A stretch of DNA of 64,000 nt from Hysterangium stoloniferum (taxonomy: Eukaryota > Basidiomycota > Agaricomycetes > Hysterangiales > Hysterangiaceae): contig WHVD01000229.1 of the NCBI GenBank assembly GCA_015178975.1, positions 1 through 64,000 of the forward strand, given 5' to 3'. A program made the position numbers and the translations under genes. Below the pieces are notes generated by a model. That model was not told the origin of the DNA. It ran no database searches and saw only the letters and a program-made list of their open reading frames with translations. Positions 33,505 through 45,843 of the stretch are shown piece after piece. Every line of letters starts with the position of its first letter. The stretch's first letter is position 1.

Positions 33505-33741
33505 CTATATCAGTGGTATAAAAGCTCTTTATTTACTGGAAATCTGTACCTCTGCCCATCATTCAATAGTTAACAGAAGATGTTTGAATACGTCAATGTT
33601 GATTTTTAAAAATAATTACAAAAAAGTAGTTTTTCGCCGTAGCTATGTGCTGGAGTCCTACGTCTTGCCTCCATTCTTCCAATCGAAATCAGATTTCAAT
33701 TATCATTCTTACGTGCTTGCTATCCACGCGACCTAATAGGA

Positions 33742-34680
33742 TCTACTTCAAGGCATCGATATGATCCTCCCGTACTTTGATGGAGAGTGTATAGGCAATG
33801 ATGTGACCCGGATGCATGTGCAGCTGCATTTGGGATGCTTGGGTATCCGTGTATGTGAAGACCATGCTGGAACCGAACCCGAGATGAGTGAGTAGCGTGT
33901 TTTTTTTCTTCTGTGAGCAGCTGACTATGATCAGGGAAGATTTAATGATTGAGTTGGTGGCCTTGGTGATAGAACAGTAGTGGACCGCTGCTCAAGAACC
34001 TTGCTACTGTCGAGGACACGGAGAAGGACAATTATGAGTGTATACCGACAGTGAGATATTGGGCTTGTCATGGACACGGAACGAGGTCATTTCTTGAGCA
34101 GTTGAATAATCCTGAAGTCCGTCAAATTCGTGTAATGTTTTCGAGCCTGTCTCCCCTGCAAGACTGACGGGACTCCGTAATCTCGGAAACAGCTGCTGCA
34201 TGGCATCAACATCGACATTCACACTTCCAACCTTCCGCACACACCATCCTTTATCCTTTCTCACCCATGCCTGTTCCTGCATCGAAGAGTTCCCCATATC
34301 CTGTTTTGACTTTCAGATGCGCATGATAGCGGACTGAATCCGCTCATGATGGTTATCGCACCCTCGCGGCCATTTACCGTCTCACACCTCCGGTGTCACT
34401 ACCACCGCCAAAGTGCTGGTGCGCCCATGGAACCAATGCCATCGACGGTGATCACCTCGTCCATCCTCAACGCCACTACCCCTATTCCAAGAACCCATCA
34501 AACCCACAATGTTCAATTCCCTCATCGGAAGAGTCCACGAAGAATTCTCGAGGACGAAACAACAAAATGCTGAAGAGTTCTTCGCATATATATTCTTAAA
34601 GCCCTGCGGCAACAAGATAAAAAAATGTCCCGAAGCCGGAGCCTACTGTCATCATCTGCTTTCAGGTGGAACAAACAGCG
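33742..34680 (+). pseudogene. U copy 3: UBP14/USP5 relic, cut by inversion
   Basis: Keeps the 5' zinc-finger remnant, the KDNYECIPTVRYWAC-like segment, the Cys-box area (SRNSCCMAS near 34190) and MFNSLIGRVHEEFSRTKQQ with EEFFAYIF (34509-34600). It ends abruptly at about 34680 where inverted duplication B begins. The 3' half of a normal U copy is absent. Confidence 0.6.
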
Positions 34681-37600
34681 GTGTCTGTTCTGTGAGTATT
34701 TTGTCTTCGGAGTTTCCTAGGCCAAATACTCGCTGTGCAAGCACTTGAGACATCACTGAGGTGCTGCGTCGTGCATAATTAAACGTACGTCCATATCTTA
34801 AACGGTGGTAATCGTGGGAAGGAACTGAAGTATTCTAAACCAACGTGATCTCGTGTCGGACTGTTTTTTCGTTGAGTGCCGTGGTTTTGAAACTTGCCTG
34901 GAGCCGCCACAAGGCTTTCTGGATTCATCGGGAATTGGGCAAGGCATATCCGACATTGACAGGGAAGCCATGACTAGGTGGTTCGCATCTGTCATTCGTA
35001 ATCCAACGGACGTTTGAAGTTGGCCCCAGTTACTTTTGTGGTCTGGCAATGGAGTGGATCGGGACAAAGCTACTGTACGACACCAAGATATCCATTTTGG
35101 TTGGGAAGTGCTTCTTCAACACATGACATGTGGGAGCACCAAAGGAGGGTTGTAAGGCTCACAGACACAGGCGAGGGGGAAAAGACAAGGAATAGACTGC
35201 TTAAAAAACAGTTAACAATCGACCGTTCCGTTGGGGAATAAACTCTTCAAATTAATAAAGGATTATAAGGCTCTATCACTTGAGGGTAAATCCATACTGA
35301 TAATGTTTGCATGGGGAGCCGTGCTAGTATGGGGAGAAATTGGAGGCACGGTTTGGTAAAAGTATCGGAAGAAACCGAATATCATTATCAGCCGTGTAGG
35401 CCTGAATAGGTGCCAGCTTTCCCGATCCCCACTGCCTAAGTCCTGAGCCAGTCGACTGATCGTGTCTGAGGCATCCAAGCATCAGGCTGGCGGCTTTGCA
35501 TAGAATACCACAGCAAGGGTCACACAGCCTGCCACCAGGGTCACGCAGCATGGGCAAATCTTCTTGCGCGTCGCCTTTGATAAGGTATGTTGACGAGTTC
35601 GAGGCCATGCCCAAAGTCTAAGCCTTGCCAAACACTGCACCATGACGACTGAACAAGAAATTCCCAACAGTCCCGTCGCAGTTACAGCACCTGCTCGTAG
35701 TTGACAAAGTCCCAGAAGCTCTTTCGTTTACCAACTGTGTCTTGTTAAAACCCACGCAAGGTTTGAGAGAAGGAGACTAGGAAAGAGATGCAACAGATGC
35801 AACAAGACAAGAGGGTATGTGCATGCCATTTACTTTGAATATTTAGAGCATGCATCACAGTTGCCGCAACTGTCTTTGAAGGGACAGGTTTGGGTTTGGG
35901 TTTGGGTTTGAGTTTGGGGAGGTTGGGAGGTTGGGAGAGTAGGAGGACGTTGTCCAAGATGGAGCCTATTCATAATGCGACGAGCGTGTTGGGTTTGAGT
36001 TTGAGTTTGGGGAGGTTAGGAGGTTGGGAGAGTAGGAGGACGTTGTCCAAGATGGAGCCTATTCATAATGCGACGAGCGTGTTGGGTTTGGGTTTGAGTT
36101 TGGGGAGGTTGGGAGGTTGGGAGAGTAGGAGGACGTTGTCCAAGATGGAGCCTATTCATAATGCGACGAGCGTGTTGGGTGTGGGTTTGAGTTTGGGGAG
36201 GTTGGGAGGTTGGGAGAGTAGGAGGACGTTGTCCAAGATGGAGCCTATTCATAATGCGACGAGCGTGACAAGAGAGAGGACATTGAATGTGGATGGGAAG
36301 GAAATGAAATAAAATTGGAAGAGGCCGAGCTTGATTTGGGAGCTCCCAAGTTGGTGCGTCAGGTCGATGGATGTTTAGTCTTCATGGTTTGGCTTTGATT
36401 GGGTTGGCCAATCCTTCACTTCTTCTCCTTGAGGACAAAGAAAGACAGCACAACTGACAAAATTGGACCGAGCTAGAATAGAAGAGGAGCAGCGGACGCC
36501 CAAGACTCAGCCGCTGCCCAGCGGGGCTGTAGGGAAACGACTGAGGTTGTATTTCATAGCATCGCATACATATATACGCGTGTGGGTGAAAAATAAGCTC
36601 GTACGATGAAAGGGAAAATATAAGCCGGTGGTCTAGTCCGATATACGATCTGGCAGTGTTCCCGCGTTTGGGGTGTGAGCATTGCCGGTTTTTGTCACAA
36701 CAACATTGTTCCTGCCGTCTCAAATCATTCGGTTATCAGAAGACTAGTTCAGAACCCAAAATCAGCCCATTTATTGTTTCATGACGCCTCGAGGCTAATA
36801 CGGGGGTTACTGTCGTTAAGTTCACAATATCCAGAACCTGAAATTGCGTGCACGGCAGTGCGAGCGAATAGCCCAAACCCTGCTCTCCACGACTTCCTGG
36901 ACTTTTCTGCGATGCATGGAGAGGAGAGTTGGACGACGACCTTGGGTATTTTGATGCACGACGTACATTCGCTCCTCTGTCTGCTTGCGATTCTATTTGT
37001 CGGGGCGAGAGAATGGTGACAAGTGACGAGTCCGGATCCATTTCGGAGTCGGTTAAAATTGAACTGTACACACGTAGGTAGCGTTCCTACAGAAACAGCG
37101 CCCGTCGCTACCCCCCTACCTTTCCCTTTCGCATTCTCGTACACACTTGCCTATCCCATCTCGATATCGATGGATCACGCTGGTAAAACCTCCCAAGGCC
37201 GTGTCTTTGACCACCTTGTTATGAATAATCCACGGAATTAATACGCAAAGCGCATATACCCAACAAATCTGTGGATGGATTGAAGCTACCAAATAATAAT
37301 CGAGCGTTTAATGTATCAGTTACTATATCTCCCAACGAAGGGCTTCCGCCGGGATCCCCCCCCCCACCATCGCATGCAACGTCCGCCAATATTTACCCCA
37401 CATGATGTCGTGTCACAGGTTTAATGTATACCAAGTCAATGCACTACCGATTGTTGGAATTGCAAGCCTGCGATACTTGAGCCATGTATTTCGGCTGTTT
37501 CAGCCCTCTTGGCGATCCTCCACCATTTGATGGGTGCTCCAAGCCTCGTGTGATTGTGACCAGTGTGACCACTGGTCGTGGAGAAAGAAGCCAAGCTAAA

Positions 37601-38437
37601 ATAGAGACGATGTTTCAATATTAAAACCACAATTCAAAAAGCAGGGGTAAATACAGAATTTGATCCCCGAGACGTCCGAAAATCGGCTGAAATACCATAC
37701 ACGAGTTACATACCACAGCCCGCGGCCTCCCATGACCGACACTGAGCATTAGCGACTTGCTTATCATGGGTCCCCAGGGCACCCCTGTCAAATTAAGCGC
37801 CATTAAGAAGCATCCTTTCAACGCTTAAAACGGCGATACCGATGCTTCGTTTCTCAAGCGTCTGATCTTTCTGTGTCTTTGGCCAAATAGAGGTTGTGTA
37901 GGGTATCGGCCGATAGGATTTCATTACATCTAAAACAATAAAGATAAATACTCTTATATTTGTCCATAAATAATTCAGAATTATCGTCATTCCACTGATG
38001 TCAAAATGAAAAAAAAAAATGGTTTACTGAATTGTACTTTGACCATGCTCAGTGGACTGATGCCTGGTTTAACCCATGTACATCCAACCTATCACCAAAC
38101 CTATCATGTCAGAAGGTGATTCACTGACTGACACCTTGATTGGTACAAATACTTCATTACAAGCTTATTGAGCCATTGTAGTTTGTGCATTGACATTAAG
38201 CCAACCTATAATATTTTTTAATAGAAAGGAAATGTAATTTTATAGCTTGATCTATCTTAACAAAACGCGTCCGGCTGTGCGAGACACTCAACAATCACTA
38301 TTCATCGCCGGAATAAATATCTATACAGCATTTCTTGATCTTCCAAGTTTGGATGCATGGTTCCTAATGCAATCGATGATGTTTTTGGCGCTATCATATC
38401 GCCCATTGGTATAACCTCGTTCCTTACCACCCCAGGC
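34680..38437 (-). repeat. segmental duplication copy B (inverted, partial)
   Basis: Reverse complement of 54903-59015 in copy C (and of about 957-4240 in copy A). It contains the same unassigned open frames (35614-35324, 36723-36382, 37071-36736 on the minus strand) and the minisatellite. Its right edge joins an inverted x' piece, its left edge cuts U copy 3. Confidence 0.8.
35896..36267 (+). repeat. minisatellite, 4 x 93 bp
   Basis: Four units of exactly 93 bp (unit ends at 35988, 36081, 36174 and 36267), each with GGGTTTGAGTTTGGGGAGG and CCAAGATGGAGCCTATTCA. 93 is divisible by 3, so a 140-aa open frame (repeat LGRLGGWESRRTLSKMEP) runs through it by arithmetic. I do not regard it as a gene. 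Copies A and C hold one unit each. Confidence 0.9.
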
Positions 38438-38690
38438 TGTACTTCTTTGTGTCTCAAATCTCCCCGCCTCGTACACTTTGACCAACACCGGCTTACCGTC
38501 ACTTTCGGTCTTCGCTTCACAAAGTTTAACACTCCACCCCAAGGTGACCTGATGATTTCCTGCCTTTTCATAATAATAAGCATTGTGGGTCGCGACCGAT
38601 AAGGTATGTAACAGTTGCAAGTTCTTCGGTCGATCAAATACTGTCTCATTACGATAAGCTCACAGGCATGATCTTTGAGATGACAGAGGA
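38438..38690 (-). pseudogene. x' copy 3: truncated X fragment, inverted
   Basis: On the minus strand this is X exon 4 (MRQYLIDRRTCNCYIPYRS in the shifted frame typical of x'), joined to duplication B at the end of exon 4. The RRTCN lesion ties it to x' copies 1 and 4 and not to full X. So this piece was inverted together with B. Confidence 0.65.
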
Positions 38691-39790
38691 GATGGAATCC
38701 CGGTATTTATCCCGGTGACTCTAGGATCAATCCATCCTCACCCGACTCCATCGTGAATTTATTCATGCCCAAAGTGGATTCATGGTGTCTCGGCACGGCG
38801 TTAATGGATCAACAAATTCGAAGCTCGCACACCATTTATCAATTGGCCAATCAACTATCGGGTTTCCCGAACCAATCACGGTCTCTATCGAGGATGATCT
38901 GGGGTCCATCGCGTTGTGGGACGTGGGCTATCGGGATAAAGTTACAGACCATTTTGCAGTGTGTGGTAATCTACAAGAGTGGTTCTCTGAAACCCTCGGT
39001 ATAGAACCCTTAGTCGAGGTTCGTGTTCACCTCAACGAGCGAGCATCTAGATCTTTAGACGAGGGTGAGAGTGTAACAATACGAGTGGAAAACCAATGAG
39101 AAGGTATTTTTGGAGCTAGCACACTGACCCGATCCTTGCTCATTTTTCTGCCGCGTAGATATACCTATGATATTGGCGAAAGCAGTATCGAAGATTTCTG
39201 CCGGCTTAGTGTCTATATCACAGACTTAGCCCCGTCGTGTGAAGTGCAGAAAGCGTGGAGAGCATACGCACCGCTTTACAACGAGGAAAATGGGATCAAG
39301 GGTGTCCTTCCACACGAGTTGATGATCAGTAAGCATAGAAGTCTTTTGGGAATGATATTGACGCCTTTGTGACAACAGTAAACTACTTTAGGACAACAGT
39401 AGTTTTGGAAATGCCTCAGAATTTGTTTGTTTCACTTCCCCCTTCATCAATGTGAGGGCCTGACAGAGTAATTTAGTCACTCTGGAGATGTGGAACCGCG
39501 TAACATATTCTTGTTTGAACATACTTCTCCACGTCATATTCCTGGCCCCTCGGGAGGACCTGTCCTGGATGTGCCATTGCGCGCTTCTTATGATGCGCAG
39601 CCCACTTGGATAAATGACCCTGTGTGGCCGGACACGGTATTTGAGCGAGACCCGTGGGTGTCGATGTTCCTTATTTAATACTAGTAACGTTTTGAATAAG
39701 GTCTGTATGGTATTTTCAGCTACCTAGGTGCATATGGGAGGAGAACTCAGACACGATCAAACCCATCGAACATTTTCCCGTCACGTCTAG
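38691..39790 (+). pseudogene. gene X copy 4: 3' half only
   Basis: Resumes abruptly inside exon 8 (IPVFIPV-type sequence, then MNLFMPKVDSWCLGTALMD-like) and continues through exon 9 (about 39150-39329, YTYDIGESSIEDFCRLSV), exon 10, exon 11 (IFLFEHTSPRHIPGPSGG) and the end at TAG 39788-39790. Short deletions in exon 8 shift the frame (near 38870 and 39090). Confidence 0.6.
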
Positions 39791-40124
39791 CTATAACATT
39801 CCGAGATATAAAAACCATTTATTTACTAGAGCTCTGTAGACTCTTCCCAAATTCATTTGTGAACAGAAAATGGAATAATACGTGTATATTAGTATTCAAA
39901 AATATATATATAAAAAGGAATTTCTTCGGCGTAACTGTGTGACATCGCGTGACATGTGCTGGGAGTTCTACGTCTTGCGCTCATTTTCTTCCCAGACCCT
40001 CTCGCATTCCCAGTCCTCGGAGAGAGAAGACCCAGCACGATGCGGACAAAGATTATATCCTCCTTTCTTCCAATCGAAATGAGATTTCACTTATTTTCCT
40101 AACCACGCGATCTAATAGGATCTA

Positions 40125-42180
40125 CTTGAAGGCATCGACGTGTGCCTCCCGTGCTTGGATAGAGTGTGTGTGGGGGGCGATGTGACTCGGATGCATGTGC
40201 AACTGCATTGTGGGATGCTTGGGTATCCGTGTATGTGAAGAGCATGCTGGAACCGGGCCCGGAACGGAGTAGGGTGTTTTTTTTCTTCTCTGAGCAGCTG
40301 GGTATGAGCAGGGAAGTTTTGAAGATTGAGTTGGTGGCGTTGGTGATAGAACATTCGCGGACCGCCACTTAAGAACCTTGCTACTGTCGAGGACACCGAG
40401 AAGGACAATTATGAGTGTATGCCGACAGTGAGATATTGGGCTTGTCATGGACAAGGAACGAGGTCATTTCTTGACGAGTCGAATCATCCTGAAGTCCGTC
40501 ATACTCTTGGAATGTTTTCGAGCCTGTCTCCCCTGCAAGACTGACGGAATTCCGCAGTCTCGGAAACAGCTGCTACATGGCATCAACATCCATATTCACA
40601 CTTCCAGCCTTCCGCACATACCATCCCTGATCCTTCCTCACCCGCGCCTGTTCCTACGCCGAAGAGCCCCCCATATCCGAGTTTCGACTTTCGGATGAGC
40701 ACAATAGCGGACTGAAACCGTTCAGGGTAGTTATCACACCCTCGCAGCCATTTCCCGTCTCACACGCCGGTGTCCCTACCCTCTTCGAAGTGCTGGTGAG
40801 GCCGCGGAACCAATGTCATCGACGGTGATCCCCTCGTTCATCCCGGATGCCACTGCCAGTACTCCAAGAACCCACGCAACCCACCATGTTCAAATCCCTC
40901 ATCGGAAGAGTCCACGAGGAGATATCGATAACGAAACAGCAAGACGTGCAAGAGTTCTTCGCATATATATTCTTAAAGTCCTGCGTCAGCAAGTTAAAAA
41001 CACGTCCGGGAGCCAGAGCCTACTGTCATCCTCTGCTTTGAGGTGGAACAAGAGTCACTATATGTAGTGCACGGGTGTGCGCGCTAGCTTGTGGACGAGT
41101 ATGATGATTTGAACGTGGGGATCCGATCCCGGCTTTAGAGAGGTGTTGTATGCGAGGGGGAACCTACGTGTGTGCGTAGGGAACAGGGTTGGTAAACCTG
41201 CGGTTGAGTATTCGTGTCCGTGGTGCGAGGCAGGGGTTCCAGCGCAGACGTGAGTCTTTCATAGTGTCGTCTCAGTACTATAAGCTGATACCGACCAGGT
41301 CGTGGATGTGTTTCCAGAGGTGCATGTGTTGCGGCTTTCCCTGACGTCTTTGTGGTACATGCGACGAATTTTCTGCACGTGAGCTGGGTGCCTACACAAC
41401 ATGGTCAGCGGTGGGTATTCTCCATTCAACGCCTGTCATGGACAAGGAGGGAGGTCATTCCTTGAAGAGTCGAGTCATCCTCAGGTACATCATACTCACC
41501 CAATGGGTTCGAGCCTGTCTTCCCTCCAGGAGTGACAGGACTCAGGGATCTGGGAAACAGTTGCGACATGACATCTACCCTCCAATCAGTATGCACACTT
41601 CCAGCCTTCCACATTTGCTATCCCCTATCCTTTCTCACCCAGGCCTGTACCTGCACCCAACAACTCCGCGCGCCCTGTATTGCGTGGCTTAACTCCAGCC
41701 TCTCCCGTACAAAACCCCCTCCCTCCCAATCTTCAATGCCGCCCCGTTCGCAGCCTCCCTACGGGTCGTTGTCAGAAGGCATTATTTGCTACCGGGAAGG
41801 CGGTTGTTGCGGTTGATTGGACATGTAGAAGTTCGGGTGTGTCATTGATGATATTAGGCACCGTCGTTCGCCCGTCTTTCTTTTGTCATTACAGGCAGCA
41901 ATAATCCTTCGGTGCAGTCGAAAGTTGCGCCGGCAAGTGATAGTAGGCCTGAACCCTCTGTGGAGTAGATAGCTATGATGGAGGATGTGGGATGTACGTT
42001 ATATAATGAGTAACTGCACGCATACACGCATACACGCAATACATATATGTTTGCTGTGAACATAATAATGAACGTCTCACGATAAAGCACCACTGGAACA
42101 TGCAGGATTCGGATCAGAGGAGGATCCATGGGAAATTATTTTCTAACCTGCAACTAACTGTCAAGATTGGTAATAAATGT
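40125..42180 (+). pseudogene. U copy 4: UBP14/USP5-type deubiquitinase relic
   Basis: Pieces in the same order as U copy 1: zinc-finger remnant (40125-40200), KDNYECMPTVRYWACHGQG-like segment, Cys-box remnant (about 40555), MFKSLIGRVHEEISITKQQD with VQEFFAYIFLKSC (40890-40985), PAVEYSCPWCEAG (about 41205), WV-P motif region (about 41385), the Cys-less second box GLRDLGNSCDMTS (about 41540), RCQKALFATGKAVV (about 41770) and SGPEPSVE-type sequence ending with TAG at 41966-41968. Non-functional. The 335 bp between X and U (39790-40125) are an unannotated spacer shared by units. Confidence 0.65.
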
Positions 42181-42439
42181 CTAGAATGATGAGGGTTCCT
42201 TTGAGTAGCAGCGGCGCGCAACAGATATATGGTTACCATCAGAGTCCATGTCATTTTGCATGCGGAGCTCGTTTCAAAGATTCAACCCACTGTAATGATT
42301 TTATGATGATGTTGATGAATTGCATTGTCCACGCGAGGGAGAATTTAGGATGTCCACAGGGAGTGTAAGTAAAGGCAACACAGCCTATGTAACTACAATG
42401 TATGATTTAATATTACGTGGGACTACATGCGATAAAGAG

Positions 42440-43085
42440 GAAGGTGGATGCAGCGTTATTGCTAACTGCAGCAAGACGATCAATGGCTAATCCCCCTCAG
42501 CATGTGATGGTACTTGATTCGTTGTCGTCCGCCACGGGCAGAGGTAGAAACGATATGTACGCCCGTTCTGTCATCTCAAAGATCATGCCCGTGAGCCTAT
42601 CGTAATCAGACAGTATTTGATCGACTGAAGAACTTGCAACTGCGCAACACCTTATCGGTCGCGAACCACAATGATTATTATTATGAAAAGACAGGAAACC
42701 ATCAAGTCACCTTGCGGTGGAGCGTTAAACTTTGTGAAGCGAAGACTGAAAGTGACGGCAAGCCGGTGTTGGTCACAATGTACGAGGCGGGAGACCAACT
42801 TGGGATTTGAGACACAAAGAGGTACGAGTTCTGGTTTGGCTGGTTTGAATTTCAGAACCTGTTTGCAACATATCACACTTTTGTTATAGTTTCCATGCTA
42901 CCTCATTTCCTATCAAGACCTGGTAACAATGCACCACATCAGATTAAATAGTCCAAGTAGTCCAATCACATTCATGTTCAGGGAAGCGTTGCTGCGTTCT
43001 TGGAGTAACACACAAGACAATGTACTTTTCCAATTTTTCCGTAATCAGGGCTCTGAACCTGCCTCCCCATTGCACGAAGGTGAAG
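42440..43085 (+). pseudogene. x' copy 4: truncated X fragment
   Basis: Starts with the exon-4 segment after MVLDSLSSATGRGRND and ends in exon 6 at SEPAS. The RRTCN-type lesion is shared with x' copies 1 and 3. A 12-bp deletion removes the FLGY region of exon 6 (near 42995). Confidence 0.6.
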
Positions 43086-43310
43086 TTTCGGACCCGTTTC
43101 GTCTTGCTCCGTTCCCACCCACTCTTCGAAGCACTCAGAGGGTACATTTAAACCTCCCAAGTGGGAATAGCGAATTAAAACATACCAGAATGAACTCAAA
43201 CATAACGATGATTCGTAATATATATTTATCCATGAGAGCAAGAACAGAAGATAGGAATCATGCGTCTCGATTTGCCATGAACCAATAAACATGACAGTCT
43301 CACAATATAG

Positions 43311-43710
43311 TGTTGAATAGGAGACAAGAATTCGGAAGGATTTTGAGTCTCTTTGAAGCTCAGTGAGTGAGTGAGTAAACTTCACTATATATTGTAGTAC
43401 CTGTTTGCGAAGCTACAAGATGTTTAATAAGTAATAGAATGATAATAAATGATTGTGCATATACCTCAGTGAGTGAGTATATGGTGAAATATCGCGACTT
43501 TTTGTTTACTTTCTAATTATTTTAGGAGAGTGATTAGGGGAGTAAAAAGGGGAAATTTTGATGCTCGAAGTTTCTAGTCAATTGCATCATTAAGGAGAAA
43601 TTCATAATTAGGAGTTACTCCCCCTTTAACGGCACTTCAATATATGCGCATATACTCGTCATCGGATTCATATTTCGGTTACATTTTATGCGAAGACTTG
43701 ATTACTAACA
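43311..43710. mobile_element. solo LTR, 400 bp
   Basis: Begins TGTTGAATAGG, ends TTACTAACA, and is flanked by TATAG at 43306-43310 and 43711-43715. The empty site (CAATATAGAG) is seen in unit 1 near 7675. It contains a repeated CTCAGTGAGTGAGT motif (about 43360 and 43467). No coding sequence. Confidence 0.8.
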
Positions 43711-43929
43711 TATAGAGTAGTATATGTTGAGAATGGTTCAACTCTATATGAGCTCAGAGGTTCGGAATGAGTTGGCCGTATTTGCCCCATACGATGGCTT
43801 TGCCGAAACATCGCTTCCTGATCAAATGCTAAGTTGCCGGGACGTGTCGCTGTGTTGGTTGGTTAGCATTGTTCGAGGCACTTTTGGTACGAACCTTTGA
43901 TTACTTGATCTTATATTGATCAGTTCAGT

Positions 43930-45470
43930 CCGGTGAATTTCATTGTAGCGGCAATCACCGAAATTGGTCGGCTATGCATTCGTATGGGAAATAAGGCCAC
44001 TCTTCGGAATGAGATGAGCGACTGGGAAGAAGCAAGGACCGCTCAGGAAGAATTAAATACCTCATCCACTACCGTGACGTCACTGAGAATCAGTACCAAA
44101 TCTAGTGTGGCAAATCTACTCCCCGATCTGCTCTCCGATTACAGTGTGGAATCTGTAGAACTCGTCCAGGGGCGGAGTTACGGTACTCCCCTATGATGAG
44201 CTGGCAGCCTGTCGAAGGGATACAAGGCTATAGGTAACAATTGAATCATGAGAAGATTTCGACACTTCAGCCCATTCCGTGGCATTCACTAGGAGTCGGT
44301 ATCCCATTACACATAATATAATATATTCTCGTGTAAATACATATTCTCGCCTCGAGCATCAATAAGCAAAAGTGGTTTAACTTGCGCTATGATGAACACG
44401 CCGCAGGGGGGCAGTAGAGGGTTAAGTCGGAAGGCCCTGGAAAAACATGGTTAAAAAGTGTACAAAATGAGAAACGTGATCCCGAAAAAGTGATAGACAT
44501 ACCCAATGAAGTAAATGAGACTAGACAGCTGATTTTTAAGCCCATGCTTTCAAGGAGACTTTGGACACCATGCTTGCCTGTCATCTGCCATTCCTCATAA
44601 AAATAGAGACCCATATCCATCTCTGGAATTCTGAATTGCCTTCCATAACATGAGGAAGCCAAGAACTGTTTTCGTAGATCAGGAACGGCAGCACTCCAAA
44701 CGCAAACTTTGGTGGCATTGGCATTCCATCGACAAAAAAGCAACCGGTGAGTCCGAAAGGCGGTCCTCACCCTATTCCATATTAGCAACAAGTTGGAACT
44801 ATAAGAACTCACCGAATGGCATAAGAAGGCCCATCACGAGCAAACTTGCAAGTACCGCTAGTGTTAATACCATTGCTAGTATTATAACGGCGTAAACCTT
44901 TTAAGTTGGTATAACATACAGTAACATACAGTAACAAATAAATGACATTGATCTTGTATTCGTGAGAGAAATTGACTCGACATGGTAGAATGACTTGATG
45001 CAGTGTGTAGTGAGGCCTCTTCCACCGCTAATTCTGCGAGAATGGGACGCTCCAGGTATGGAAACTAATACAACAGAGATAACAAAATGTTACTTACTTT
45101 TCACTAATACCCTGCTCCAGTCTCGAGGCCGGGGGTCACTTCCCGGCCACATCACCAAACCGTCATCCCGTGCCATACTACGCGCTCTCCATCAGCGACA
45201 ACGACCTCGCGTTCCATCGCTCTTGGCCACCCCAGAAGGGCGCACTTGGCGCATTTTGTGGCACTGATATATTTTAGACATTTTTGTCTGCATAATGCAG
45301 ACGGTGTAATTTAGCAGAAGTCGAATACAAAATAGCTATATCATGCATGATTGGCGACACAAATCTGACAACGAGCGAGTGCGCCAGCTTGGATAGCAGC
45401 ACCGCAAATTCCAACAAATAAAGCCCGAAAAGTAAATCTTAATCATAGACTATTCTTTCCAATCGATTTT
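43930..45470 (-). pseudogene. gene M copy 5: multi-TM membrane protein relic
   Basis: Same blocks as the other M copies on the minus strand: 5' region 45470-45270, central helix near 44890-44815, GCFxxDGMPxP-like and the ETI-type helix near 44750-44640, the terminal block 44220-43980. Frames are broken at several points and the terminal KITTVTP motif is lost at 44190. Divergent to X copy 5. Confidence 0.4.
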
Positions 45471-45843
45471 ATTACAACACCATCTCATACGTCTTATTCT
45501 GTATTGGCCAAGGCACGACTGACCTATCACTACAACGTCAGATGTCCGATAGCACATCATGGTACTTTCATTTGACTTGATAAACGATTGATAAAATCGT
45601 GCGGTTTTTCTTTTAATGAGGAATGATCTATCTAATCCATTATATTCCGGCGGTTCCATTACGGACAAAGTCCACATCGTGATTACGGCGTTTGAATATA
45701 TATGTCGCTGTTGGGATGAACACTGCATTTCCCCTACAGATCCGGCGCTCCATCCCAGGCACGGCCAAAAGCAAAATACAATGCCTCGACGTGCGAAAGA
45801 GCAACTATCTCTCACCATCTACTGACATCATCTCCCATCGACC

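Noticed and set aside
35890..36312. 140-aa open frame through the minisatellite
   Set aside because: Exists because 93 is divisible by 3; copies A and C have no counterpart of this length and the sequence is a DNA repeat.
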